NCBI GenBank assembly: GCA_013697785.1
Contig: JACCWE010000079.1
Location: forward strand, 1 to 48,542
DNA length: 48,542 nt
Reading direction: 5' to 3'
Source: Gemmatimonadaceae bacterium
GTDB lineage: Bacteria; Gemmatimonadota; Gemmatimonadetes; Gemmatimonadales; Gemmatimonadaceae
This document shows, in pieces, positions 31,379 through 39,245 of this stretch; the stretch's first letter is position 1, and every line of letters starts with the position of its first letter. The position numbers and the translations under genes were made by a program. Below the pieces are notes generated by a model, which saw only the letters and a program-made list of their open reading frames with translations, was not told where the DNA came from and did not search any database.

Positions 31379-32224
31379 CTACACGAAGCGCTGGATGAAT
31401 CCGAGCGCCGTGTCCGCGACTTCGCGCCAGCCGCTATCGATCGTGAGCGCATGACCGCGGTTCTTGATTTCGATGATCTCGGTGATGCCGGGATTGTCCT
31501 TGTGCTCCTTGAACGATGCGTTTGTGATCGCCCACGGCACCCTATTGTCCTTCTCTCCCGAGATGAAGAGCAGCGGTCCGCGCTCGTCGTTCTTCAGGTC
31601 GACCTGCGCTTCCGTCCACGGGTCGAGATTCGCGGTCGCGGACTGAAAGAGCGGAGCACCCGGCGCCGGGACGGCGAAGGTTGCGTACAGCTCACGCGCT
31701 TCCTTCTCGCTCACGGCATTCGCGAAGCCGAAGCGAAACTGTTCGAAGGTGAGGGGCACCGCGCGATGCCAGCTCGCCGGATTCGAGAGCACTGGAAACG
31801 CGGACTTGAGCGCTGAGAATGGAAGCGGCAGCACACCCCGAAACGGCGCGGGATCGATCGCAACCGTCGCCGCCGAGCGTCCGCGTCCGTCGAGGATCTG
31901 CGCGAGCAGCCCGCCGAACGAATGTCCGATGACGGCCGGCTGCCGACCGAGCTTCTGGATGATTTCGTCGAAGTTATCGGCGACCCGACTCACAGTCTTG
32001 TTCGCGAAGACGTCTGGATGCGCGTTCGCATCGGCGACGGTCTCGGGCTCATCCGGCCACCCGTGTGTGAGCACGGCGAAGCCGGCGTCCTCGAACACCG
32101 CGGCCCACCGGTCCCAACTCGTGGGTAGGAGTCAAAGCCCGTGAACGAAGACCACCGGCTGCAGCTCCGAGTTGTTCGCGCTGGCGAGCTGTCCCCGTTC
32201 GTGCGTTGTAACGGGAGACATCAT
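31379..32224 (-). pseudogene. Alpha/beta hydrolase interrupted by an in-frame TGA
   Basis: Read from ATG at 32224 (MMSPVTTHERGQ), the frame runs through VVFVHGL, meets a TGA at 32132-32134, then continues without frameshift as LLPTSWDRWAAVFEDAGF to a full C-terminus at 31379. The rest of the 282-codon frame is intact: nucleophile GHSFGG, acid in ISGEKDN, histidine in NRGHALTIDSGW. Relatives that I recall have Trp here (VHGLWLLP), so a single TGG-to-TGA change explains it. It may be a fresh pseudogene, a sequencing error or a readthrough case. As annotated, no functional product is expected because the nonsense codon precedes the catalytic residues. Confidence 0.85.
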
Positions 32225-32274
32225 TCTCTGTTTAGCCGCGGATCGCCGCGGGTGATTAATTGAGTGGACGCGTA

Positions 32275-32436
32275 CTACGTGAACAGCGCCGCCGCCTTGA
32301 TCAGCGTCTGCGTGAAACCCCAGGCGAGCGGCACGAGCACGAACGTCCACGACAGCATCACCCACCCCTTGTGGCTGTTCTCCGCGGGCGAGGTCGCACT
32401 CGAGGCGGCACTCGAGAATCGCACATCATCAGCCAC
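32275..32436 (-). CDS. Small membrane protein, probable MFS transporter small subunit
   Basis: A 53-aa protein. It starts at a GTG (32436) that overlaps the MFS stop by 8 bases, with GGAG seven bases upstream. An N-terminal polar stretch precedes KGWVMLSWTFVLVPLAWGFT and QTLIKAAALFT, one or two hydrophobic helices. It resembles the short partner protein often encoded directly after OFA-type MFS carriers, in which a KGW...W...PL(A)WG pattern recurs. The role is presumably to stabilise or assist the carrier; this is inferred from position and pattern. Confidence 0.75.
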   Translation of the reverse strand: MADDVRFSSAASSATSPAENSHKGWVMLSWTFVLVPLAWGFTQTLIKAAALFT

Positions 32437-33898
32437 GAGTAGGCTCCGTCGTTAGTGTGGGCGTCGCCATCGTGCCCGTCACCGGGCCGTCCAGATCGTG
32501 GTATTTCGCGTCTACCGGCCGCACCAGGAGATCGCACACGAGGCCGACGAGCAGCAGCGCCGCCATGATGTAGAGGGTGAGATCGTACTGATGCGCCTTC
32601 GGAACTCCGTGATCAGTTTGATACTTCCCGAGATAGCTCACGAGCGCGGGCCCGAGCACGCCTGCCGTCGACCATGCGGTGAGCAGACGGCCGTGAATCG
32701 CCCCTACCTGCCGGGTGCCGAACAGGTCGCGCAGATACGCCGGAATAGTCGCGAAGCCGCCGCCGTACATCGTGAGAATCAGGAAGCAGCACAGCACGAA
32801 CAGCGCAACGCTCTGAATGCGACCGCTCTGCGGAATCAGAATGTAGAGGAGCGGTCCAAGTGTGAAGAACGCGAGGTACGTGGCCTTGCGTCCGATGACG
32901 TCGGAAAACGACGACCAACCGAAACGTCCCGCCATGTTCGCGATACTCAGGAGACCGACGAAGCCGCCCGCGATGACGGCGGTAACGCGTCCCGGAAAAA
33001 GGTCCTGGCTCATCGGAGACGCCTGGCTCAATACACCGATCCCTGCCGTGACGTTGACGAGCAGCATCACCCACAGCAGCCAGAACTGCGGCGTCTTCCA
33101 CGCATCGTCGACGGACACATTGTAGCTCGCGACGAGCTTCCCCGTGTGCTTCGCCGCATTAAAGCCGCGCGGCAGCCATCCCGGCGCCGGCACGCGCACG
33201 GTGACGACACCGAACATCATGTAGATGAGATAGATGGCACCGAGCGTCACGAACGTACCGGTAACGCCGAGTCCGTGATGCATGCCGTGAAAGATCTCCA
33301 TCAGCTTCACGGACAGCGGCGCTGCGATCATCGCACCGCCGCCGAAGCCCATGATCGCGAGGCCGGTCGCCATTCCCGGCTTGTCGGGGAACCACTTGAT
33401 CAGCGTCGAGACCGGCGAGATGTAGCCAAGCCCCAAACCGATACCGCCGAGCACACCGTACCCCGCGAGCAGCAGCCAGAATTGATGATAGTACACGCCC
33501 ACCGAGCCGACGAAGAATCCGCCGGCGAAGCACAGTGCGCTCGCAAACATGGCCTTGCGCGGTCCGACGCGATCGAGCCATGCACCGAAAGTCGCGGCCG
33601 ACAAGCCGAGAAAGACGATTGCGAGACTGAACACCCAGCCGATGGTCGGGATCGACCAGTCGGTCGGCGCAGCCGAGAGCGCATCGACGAGCTTCGATTG
33701 CGAGAGCGCGCGCAGCGTATCGGTGGGCGCGAGCTGGCTCACGGCGACGAGCTTCGTCAGAGGTTTGTTGAAGACGCTGAACGCGTACGCCTGGCCGATG
33801 CACAGATGGATCGCGAGCGCGGCTGGTGGAACGAGCCAGCGGTTGAAACCCGGCTTCGCAATGATTCGATCGCGATCGAGGAAGGACAGAAGTGCCAT
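32429..33898 (-). CDS. OFA-family MFS transporter (oxalate/formate antiporter-like)
   Basis: A 489-aa, 12-helix major facilitator. The OFA signature is visible near the N-terminus (IHLCIGQAYAFSVFNKPLTK) and in helix 4-5 (YGVLGGIGLGLGYISPVSTLIKWFPDKPGMATG). The substrate is probably a small mono- or dicarboxylate such as oxalate, formate, lactate or pyruvate, but the sequence does not decide. The start MALLSFLDRDRIIAKPGFNRW at 33898 is the first in frame. A 53-aa partner gene overlaps its 3' end. No oxalate or formate catabolic gene is nearby. Confidence 0.9.
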   Translation of the reverse strand: MALLSFLDRDRIIAKPGFNRWLVPPAALAIHLCIGQAYAFSVFNKPLTKLVAVSQLAPTDTLRALSQSKLVDALSAAPTDWSIPTIGWVFSLAIVFLGLSAATFGAWLDRVGPRKAMFASALCFAGGFFVGSVGVYYHQFWLLLAGYGVLGGIGLGLGYISPVSTLIKWFPDKPGMATGLAIMGFGGGAMIAAPLSVKLMEIFHGMHHGLGVTGTFVTLGAIYLIYMMFGVVTVRVPAPGWLPRGFNAAKHTGKLVASYNVSVDDAWKTPQFWLLWVMLLVNVTAGIGVLSQASPMSQDLFPGRVTAVIAGGFVGLLSIANMAGRFGWSSFSDVIGRKATYLAFFTLGPLLYILIPQSGRIQSVALFVLCCFLILTMYGGGFATIPAYLRDLFGTRQVGAIHGRLLTAWSTAGVLGPALVSYLGKYQTDHGVPKAHQYDLTLYIMAALLLVGLVCDLLVRPVDAKYHDLDGPVTGTMATPTLTTEPTRG

Positions 33899-34030
33899 GC
33901 AGTTGTTCCGGTTTGGGTTGCCGTTGCCAGCGCGGAAACACTATCCTCCAGTCGACGCCGTCGCCACTACCCCGCCCTTCGAGCCCGCATTACATTTTTG
34001 CTCTACCGCGGTGGCGTCGCCGTCGCGCTC

Positions 34031-34104
34031 GGTCGCGTAGCTCAGCTGGTTAGAGCGCTGGTCTCACATACCAGAGGTCCGGGGTTCAAGTCCCTGCGCG
34101 ATCA
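34031..34104 (+). tRNA. tRNA-Val (CAC)
   Basis: Cloverleaf with acceptor GGTCGCG (34031-34037) and CGCGATC (34097-34103, one G-U), D arm GCTCAGCTGGTTAGAGC, anticodon stem CTGGT/ACCAG with loop CTCACAT (anticodon CAC), and T arm CGGGG-TTCAAGT-CCCTG. The discriminator is A at 34104, and CCA is not encoded. A TACATTTTTG box about 35 bases upstream may be its promoter. Confidence 0.95.
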
Positions 34105-34110
34105 TGATGC

Positions 34111-34150
34111 AAGCGAGCCCCCGCTGCCATTCGGCACCGGGGGCTCGCTT
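34111..34150 (+). terminator. Hairpin after tRNA-Val
   Basis: A 13-bp perfect stem, AAGCGAGCCCCCG (34111-34123) with CGGGGGCTCGCTT (34138-34150), and a 14-base loop begin seven bases after the tRNA. Only a short T pair follows, so termination may be imperfect. Confidence 0.65.
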
Positions 34151-34167
34151 CACATCCCGCCTCTCGC

Positions 34168-34809
34168 TCACACCACGGCGATCGGCACTATCCCCTCGCC
34201 ACCACCCGCATACCGCTCGCCGCACGATTCGCACTGCACGCGAACCGCATCCGGCACCCGCGCCAGCAACGGCAGCTTCTCGCCACACTGACACACCCAC
34301 CCCACCAGCCGCGCCGGCACGCCGACCACCATCGCATACGCCGGCACATCGCGCGTCACCACAGCGCCCGCGCCGACGAAGCAATACTCGCCGAGCGTGT
34401 TGCCGCACACGATCGTCGCGTTGGCACCGATCGACGCGCCTTTCCGCACGAGCGTCTCGCGATACTCGTTCTTGCGCGACACGTGGCTGCGCGGATTGTA
34501 GACGTTCGTGAACACCATCGACGGGCCGAGGAACACATCGTCCTCGCAAATCACGCCCTCGTAGAGACTCACGTTGTTCTGCACCTTCACGTTGCGCCCG
34601 AGCGTCACGCGCGGCATCACGACGACGTTCTGTCCAAGATTGCACGCGGGTCCGATCGAGCAGCGCGCCATCACGTGCGCGAAGTGCCAGACCTTCGTTC
34701 CCGCGCCGAGCACGCTCTCATCGTCCACATACGCCGACTCGTGCACGGAGGCGCCGTTCGGCAGCTCGCGCATCTCCGGCTCGTCACCGCGCGCCGCACG
34801 ATCACTCAC
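34168..34809 (-). CDS. UDP-2-acetamido-3-amino-uronate N-acetyltransferase (WbpD/WlbB-like) with zinc ribbon
   Basis: A 213-aa left-handed beta-helix acyltransferase. Hexapeptide repeats fill residues 25-165, with family signatures GTKVWHFAHVMARCSIG, QNNVSLYEGVICEDDVFLGPS, FTNVYNPRSHVSRKNEY and GASIGANATIVCG. The C-terminal tail carries CQCG and CESCG, a probable zinc ribbon present in many but not all homologues. WbpD-like enzymes acetylate the 3-amino group of UDP-GlcNAc(3NH2)A. The GTG start at 34809 overlaps the upstream dehydrogenase stop by four bases, making it last of three cotranscribed genes. Confidence 0.88.
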   Translation of the reverse strand: MSDRAARGDEPEMRELPNGASVHESAYVDDESVLGAGTKVWHFAHVMARCSIGPACNLGQNVVVMPRVTLGRNVKVQNNVSLYEGVICEDDVFLGPSMVFTNVYNPRSHVSRKNEYRETLVRKGASIGANATIVCGNTLGEYCFVGAGAVVTRDVPAYAMVVGVPARLVGWVCQCGEKLPLLARVPDAVRVQCESCGERYAGGGEGIVPIAVV

Positions 34810-35897
34810 GCGCGCTGACTCTCGCGCGAGAAGGCCCTGAGCGGCAAAGCAATTTCGTGCTCGGAGCGCGCCGACTCGTAGATCGCGAGGATCAACTCGA
34901 GCGACTTCCGCCCCTCGCGGCCATCGGTCTCCGCCGCCGCCTCACCGCGCAGCACCGCGATCACGTTTTCGTAGTACGGCCGATGCCCCGAGCCATACAC
35001 CGAGAGCGGGTTCGGCGCCGCGCGCAGCAGCTCCGCCTCGCGATCGATATCGTCGTACTCCGCGAACTCCCAGTGCTCGATGCGATTGAGCGCAGTGCCG
35101 CCGATCTTCACGGTGCCTCGCTCGCCGATCACGGTGATCGAGCCTTCCATGTTCCGCGGATAGGCGAGCATCGTCACCTCGATCGTTCCGAGCGCCCCGT
35201 TCCGGAAGCGCAGAATCGCGACGCCGGTGTCCTCACTCTCGATGCGCCGCGCGAGCGTCGCCGTGCGCGCGGTCACCGACTCCACCTGGCCAACGAGCCA
35301 CTGGATCATGTCGACGTAATGGCTCGCTTGATTCATGAACGCGCCGCCGTCGAACTCCCACGTGCCGCGCCACGGCGCCATGTCGTAGTACGACTGCGGG
35401 CGATTCCACCGAACGGTGGTATTCGCGAGATAGATGCGCCCGAAGCGCCCCGCATCGAGCGACCGCTTGAGCAGTTGAATCGATGGATTCAAGCGATTCT
35501 GCTTCACGACGAAGAGATGCACACCGGCGATGTCGCACGCCTTCACGAGTGCATCGGCTTCCTCGAGTCGCGTTGCCATCGGCTTCTCGGAAATCACGTG
35601 CAGCCCCCGCTCGGCCGCCATGATTCCCTGCCGAGGATGCATCCCACTCGGGGTACAGATCGCGACGGCGTCGGCCTGCGCCGTGTCGAGCATCTTTTCG
35701 TAGCTCGTGAAGAACGGGACGCCTGCCTTGTCGCCCGCAGCCTTCGCGCGATCCGGCAGCTCGTCGCACACCGCGACGAGCTCGAGCTTCGGGTTCGACG
35801 TGATGGCGTCGATGTGCCGCTCACTGATTCGGCCGCATCCCACGAGCGAAATCCGAATCGGGCGGTCGTCGCCGAGCACGCTCACGTATCGCTCCAT
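34806..35897 (-). CDS. Gfo/Idh/MocA oxidoreductase (WbpB/WlbA-like)
   Basis: A 363-aa NAD(P)-dependent dehydrogenase. The Rossmann motif is SLVGCGRISERHI (17-29), the EKP motif is SEKPMA (103-108), and the C-terminal substrate domain includes the NQASHYVDMIQWL active-site region. In the WbpA-WbpB-WbpE-WbpD pathway, this class oxidises C3 of UDP-GlcNAcA to the 3-keto sugar. Position between a wbpA-like and a wbpD-like gene supports that role. Start chosen at 35897 (MERYVSVLGDDRPIRI), 16 bases after the preceding stop. Confidence 0.87.
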   Translation of the reverse strand: MERYVSVLGDDRPIRISLVGCGRISERHIDAITSNPKLELVAVCDELPDRAKAAGDKAGVPFFTSYEKMLDTAQADAVAICTPSGMHPRQGIMAAERGLHVISEKPMATRLEEADALVKACDIAGVHLFVVKQNRLNPSIQLLKRSLDAGRFGRIYLANTTVRWNRPQSYYDMAPWRGTWEFDGGAFMNQASHYVDMIQWLVGQVESVTARTATLARRIESEDTGVAILRFRNGALGTIEVTMLAYPRNMEGSITVIGERGTVKIGGTALNRIEHWEFAEYDDIDREAELLRAAPNPLSVYGSGHRPYYENVIAVLRGEAAAETDGREGRKSLELILAIYESARSEHEIALPLRAFSRESQRA

Positions 35898-35913
35898 TGT
35901 TTCTGTTAGTCGC

Positions 35914-37251
35914 TCAGACGTGAGCGACGACCACGCGCTCCGGATGCATCGGCTCGTGCTTCGCGCACGCATTACGCGTGTCGATCACGAGCTGCGCATG
36001 TCTGCACACGCGACTGTAATCAATGGACGAGTGATCGGTCACGACCATCACGGCATCCGCGTTTGTGAGCGCCGCGTCCGTGAACGCCACCGACACGCCG
36101 ACCGCGCCCGCAGGCGTGTGCCCATCGGCGACGATCTCGGGCACGTACGGATCGTGATAGCTCACGATCACACCCTTGTTCGTGAGCAGATCGAGAATCT
36201 CGAGGGCCGGCGACTCGCGCAGATCGTCGATATCCTTCTTGTACGCGACGCCGAGCACGAGCACCTTCGAGCCCTTGAGCGGCTTCCCCGCGTCGTTCAG
36301 CGCATCTTGGAGTTTCCCCACCCAGAACGCGGGCATCTCGGTGTTGATCTCGCCCGCGAGCTCGATCATCCGCGTCTTGTAATGCAGCGTGCGCATCTTC
36401 CACGCGAGATAGTGCGGATCGAGCGGAATACAGTGCCCGCCGAGTCCGGGGCCCGGCGTGAATTTCATGTAGCCGAACGGTTTGGTGGCCGCAGCCTCGA
36501 TCACCTCCCACACGTCGACGCCCAGCCTGTCGCAGATCATCGCCATCTCATTGACGAGACCGATGTTGATCATGCGGAAGGTGTTCTCGAGAAGCTTCGC
36601 GAGCTCCGCTGCCTCGGGCGACGAGACCTCGACGACGCTGTCGATGAACAGCTGATAGACCTGGCCGCCAAGATCGGTACACGCTGCGGTCACACCGCCG
36701 AGAACCTTGGGCGTGTTCTTCGTGAACCACTTGGCGTTGCCCGGATCCACGCGCTCGGGGGAGAAGCAGAGGAAGAAATCCTTCCCCACGACCAATCCGT
36801 TCGACTCGAAGCGCGGCAGCATCAGCTCGCGCGTCGTTCCCGGATACGTCGTCGATTCGAGCACCACGAGCTGACCGGGGCGAAGCCGCTCCACTATCGC
36901 CTCGGTCGCTGCGACGATGTACGACATGTCCGGATCCTTCGTCTTCCCAAGCGGGGTCGGCACGCACACGGAGATGACGTCGCACTCGCCCAGGCGGGAC
37001 ATGTCGGTCGTCGCCTCGAGCTTGCCGGACCGGCGGAGGGCGGCCACATCTGCGCCCTTCACGTCCTTGATGTGGCTTTCGCCGGCGTTGACGAGGTCGG
37101 CGACGCGCTCCGAGACCTCGAAGCCGATCACCTTGAGCCCCACTCGTCCCATTTCGACGGCCAGCGGCAACCCTACGTAGCCGAGGCCCATGACACCGCA
37201 AACCAGCTCGCGGCGGTCGATTTTGTCCGACAGCGATTCGAAAGTTCCCAC
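35914..37251 (-). CDS. wbpA: UDP-N-acetylglucosamine 6-dehydrogenase (WbpA-like)
   Basis: A 445-aa UDP-glucose/GDP-mannose dehydrogenase-family enzyme. The NAD site is GLGYVGLPLA (22-31), the catalytic cysteine is C274 in GLGGHCIPLDP, and the conserved ESTTYPGTT and KLLENTFRMINIGLVNEM segments are present. These enzymes oxidise C6 of a UDP-sugar to the uronate. The next two genes (WbpB- and WbpD-like) suggest UDP-GlcNAc as substrate rather than UDP-Glc or UDP-ManNAc. The start is a GTG at 37251. It leads a three-gene operon for a di-N-acetylated uronic acid used in surface glycans. Confidence 0.9.
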   Translation of the reverse strand: MGTFESLSDKIDRRELVCGVMGLGYVGLPLAVEMGRVGLKVIGFEVSERVADLVNAGESHIKDVKGADVAALRRSGKLEATTDMSRLGECDVISVCVPTPLGKTKDPDMSYIVAATEAIVERLRPGQLVVLESTTYPGTTRELMLPRFESNGLVVGKDFFLCFSPERVDPGNAKWFTKNTPKVLGGVTAACTDLGGQVYQLFIDSVVEVSSPEAAELAKLLENTFRMINIGLVNEMAMICDRLGVDVWEVIEAAATKPFGYMKFTPGPGLGGHCIPLDPHYLAWKMRTLHYKTRMIELAGEINTEMPAFWVGKLQDALNDAGKPLKGSKVLVLGVAYKKDIDDLRESPALEILDLLTNKGVIVSYHDPYVPEIVADGHTPAGAVGVSVAFTDAALTNADAVMVVTDHSSIDYSRVCRHAQLVIDTRNACAKHEPMHPERVVVAHV

Positions 37252-37367
37252 AGGCCGATGATTGGGTGGTGAGGTCGCGTCGCTGGGAGGACGCCCCCCG
37301 CGCGACGCCGGTAACCTCGCCGGGCGTCGGCAGTCTGAAAGAAGAGCGCGGCGCGCGCACCCCTCAG

Positions 37368-39200
37368 GTGCCGGAACTTAACGGAAGCAAATTGACCGAT
37401 CAAGTAAAACGCTACCCTCTGCCGCTGGCGCCAACCGCGCTATCGGCACTCGTGCCGTGCTCCCATAACGGGTGCCCGCTGGGCGTCGACGCGCCCGCGA
37501 TCGCCAGCGCGCTCCTCGCCGGCGACCACCCGCGCGCCTTCCTGCTCGCGCGGGGCCCCAACCCCTTCGCGAGCGCATGCGGACACGGCTGCCATGCGCC
37601 CTGCGAGACCGCCTGCAACCGGCGCGCGTTCGGTGCCCCGGTCGCGATAGCGGCACTCGAGGCCTATGCGAGTGGCTTCTCGACCCCGCAGACGCTCGCC
37701 TCGCCCGAGCCATGCACGTCCGCGCACGATGCGCGCTCCGTCGCCGGACTGGTCGGAGAGACGCCGGACACGGCCTTCCGCGCCGCCCGCTCCGGCAAGC
37801 GCGTCGCGATCATCGGCGCCGGCGCCGCAGGTATGGGCTGCGCGCACGACCTCGCCCTCCTCGGCCACGAGTCCACGATCTTCGACGAGGCGAGCGAGCC
37901 GGGTGGCGTGCTGACTGGCGCGATCCCCTCCTTTCGCTTCCCGGTTGCGAGCGCACGCGCCGAGTGCGCATCGATTCTGTCGACGCACGCACAGCTCGCG
38001 TCGAACGCGCCCGTCACGGGGATCGAGACGCTCCGCGCGATGCTCGCGACGGAATTCGACGCGATCTTCCTCGCGATCGGCGCGTCGGCGCCGGCAGACA
38101 CGATGTTTCCCGGCCAGCCTCCGCATCCGCGCGTCGTCGATGCTATTTCGGTGCTCGCGAAGCACGTGCCGCTCTCCGGACGCGTCGTCGTGATCGGCGA
38201 CGGCGATCTCGCACTGGACGCCGCGCGCGTTGCGCTCCGTCGCCCGCGCAGCGAAGAGGCGCGGAGCGTCGCGATCGCGCACGCCGTGCTCCCGGAGTCG
38301 CTGGAGCAAACGTCGGCGCAGCCAGAGGCTCTCGCGTCCGCGCTCCAGGACGGCGTCATCCTCCACGGCGGATGGCAGCCGCGCCGCTATCTCGTCGATG
38401 AGCAGGGTGCGCTCACCGGCGTCGAGATCGCGCACGCGACGGAAGGCGTGACGAAGGTGCTCGCGTGCGACTCACTCGTGACTGCGAGCACACGCATTCC
38501 AGGGCGCCAGTTCGGCTCGGAGCTCAAACACGACGAGCGAGGGTTCATCGCGGTCGATCCGCTGACGCTTCAGACATCTCTGCGCGGCGTGTGGGCCGGC
38601 GGCGCGTGTGCCTTCGGGCATCGCACGATCGCGCACGCGGTCGCCGACGGCAAACGCGCGGCGTGGCAGATTCATGCGGCGCTCACAAAGAGCGTCGTGC
38701 GAACGGTGATGTCCTCGGCATGGGTGGAGCTGGGCGACGAGGAGTGGGATGGCGAGCGTGCCGCACGCGCGATCGCCGCTCGTCGCGTAGACAACGCCGC
38801 ATCGACGGCGCCGCCGGCTGATCCCTTCTCGAGCAGCGCGCTGCGCGACGTCCAGGAGATCGTGCGCGAAGCGAGCCGCTGCTTCGACTGCACGGTGCTT
38901 CCGGTGATCTCCGACGCCTGCACGAAGTGCGGCAAGTGCGTGAGCGGCTGCCCGGAAAAGGCGCTCTCGTTCTCGAGCGACGAAATGCGAATCGTGGTCG
39001 TCGACAGCGCGCAGTGCACGCGCTGTGGAGTGTGCGTGGAGATGTGTCCACCCGGTGCGATCGCGATGGCGCGCGCGATCTGGGAAGAGCGGCTCGTTGC
39101 GGGCCTGGCCACTACGCCCGAGCGTCGCGCGCCGGTGATTCGCCGAGCGCCGAGCTACACGCCGCCGGACATCGGTGGGCTGCCGGCGGTTCGGATTTAG
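37368..39200 (+). CDS. FAD-dependent oxidoreductase with N- and C-terminal Fe-S motifs (GltD-like)
   Basis: A protein of about 610 aa. The N-terminal Cys region (CSHNGCP; CGHGCHAPCETAC) is a reduced version of the GltD/DPYD Fe-S domain. A glutamate-synthase-beta-like core follows, with KRVAIIGAGAAGMGCAHDL (FAD) and VVVIGDGDLALDAARVAL (NADPH). In the final FAD motif, GGD is replaced by GGA (GVWAGGACAFGH). The C-terminus holds a double [4Fe-4S] ferredoxin: CTKCGKCVSGCP and CTRCGVCVEMCPP. It probably shuttles electrons between NAD(P)H and an unknown partner. The start is uncertain: GTG 37368 or TTG 37392. Confidence 0.8.
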   Translation: MPELNGSKLTDQVKRYPLPLAPTALSALVPCSHNGCPLGVDAPAIASALLAGDHPRAFLLARGPNPFASACGHGCHAPCETACNRRAFGAPVAIAALEAYASGFSTPQTLASPEPCTSAHDARSVAGLVGETPDTAFRAARSGKRVAIIGAGAAGMGCAHDLALLGHESTIFDEASEPGGVLTGAIPSFRFPVASARAECASILSTHAQLASNAPVTGIETLRAMLATEFDAIFLAIGASAPADTMFPGQPPHPRVVDAISVLAKHVPLSGRVVVIGDGDLALDAARVALRRPRSEEARSVAIAHAVLPESLEQTSAQPEALASALQDGVILHGGWQPRRYLVDEQGALTGVEIAHATEGVTKVLACDSLVTASTRIPGRQFGSELKHDERGFIAVDPLTLQTSLRGVWAGGACAFGHRTIAHAVADGKRAAWQIHAALTKSVVRTVMSSAWVELGDEEWDGERAARAIAARRVDNAASTAPPADPFSSSALRDVQEIVREASRCFDCTVLPVISDACTKCGKCVSGCPEKALSFSSDEMRIVVVDSAQCTRCGVCVEMCPPGAIAMARAIWEERLVAGLATTPERRAPVIRRAPSYTPPDIGGLPAVRI

Positions 39201-39245
39201 CGTGGGGAGCTCGTGAGTGTGGATGCGAGCGACGCAAAACCGACG

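Noticed and set aside
32132-32134. Selenocysteine or general TGA recoding in the alpha/beta hydrolase
   Set aside because: The site in relatives is Trp, not Cys; I saw no SECIS-like stem, and TGA is the normal stop of many intact genes here.
31200-34160. The two tRNA genes as integration sites of a mobile element
   Set aside because: No integrase, direct repeats of tRNA 3' ends or atypical genes lie between or next to them; the intervening genes look like ordinary chromosomal genes.
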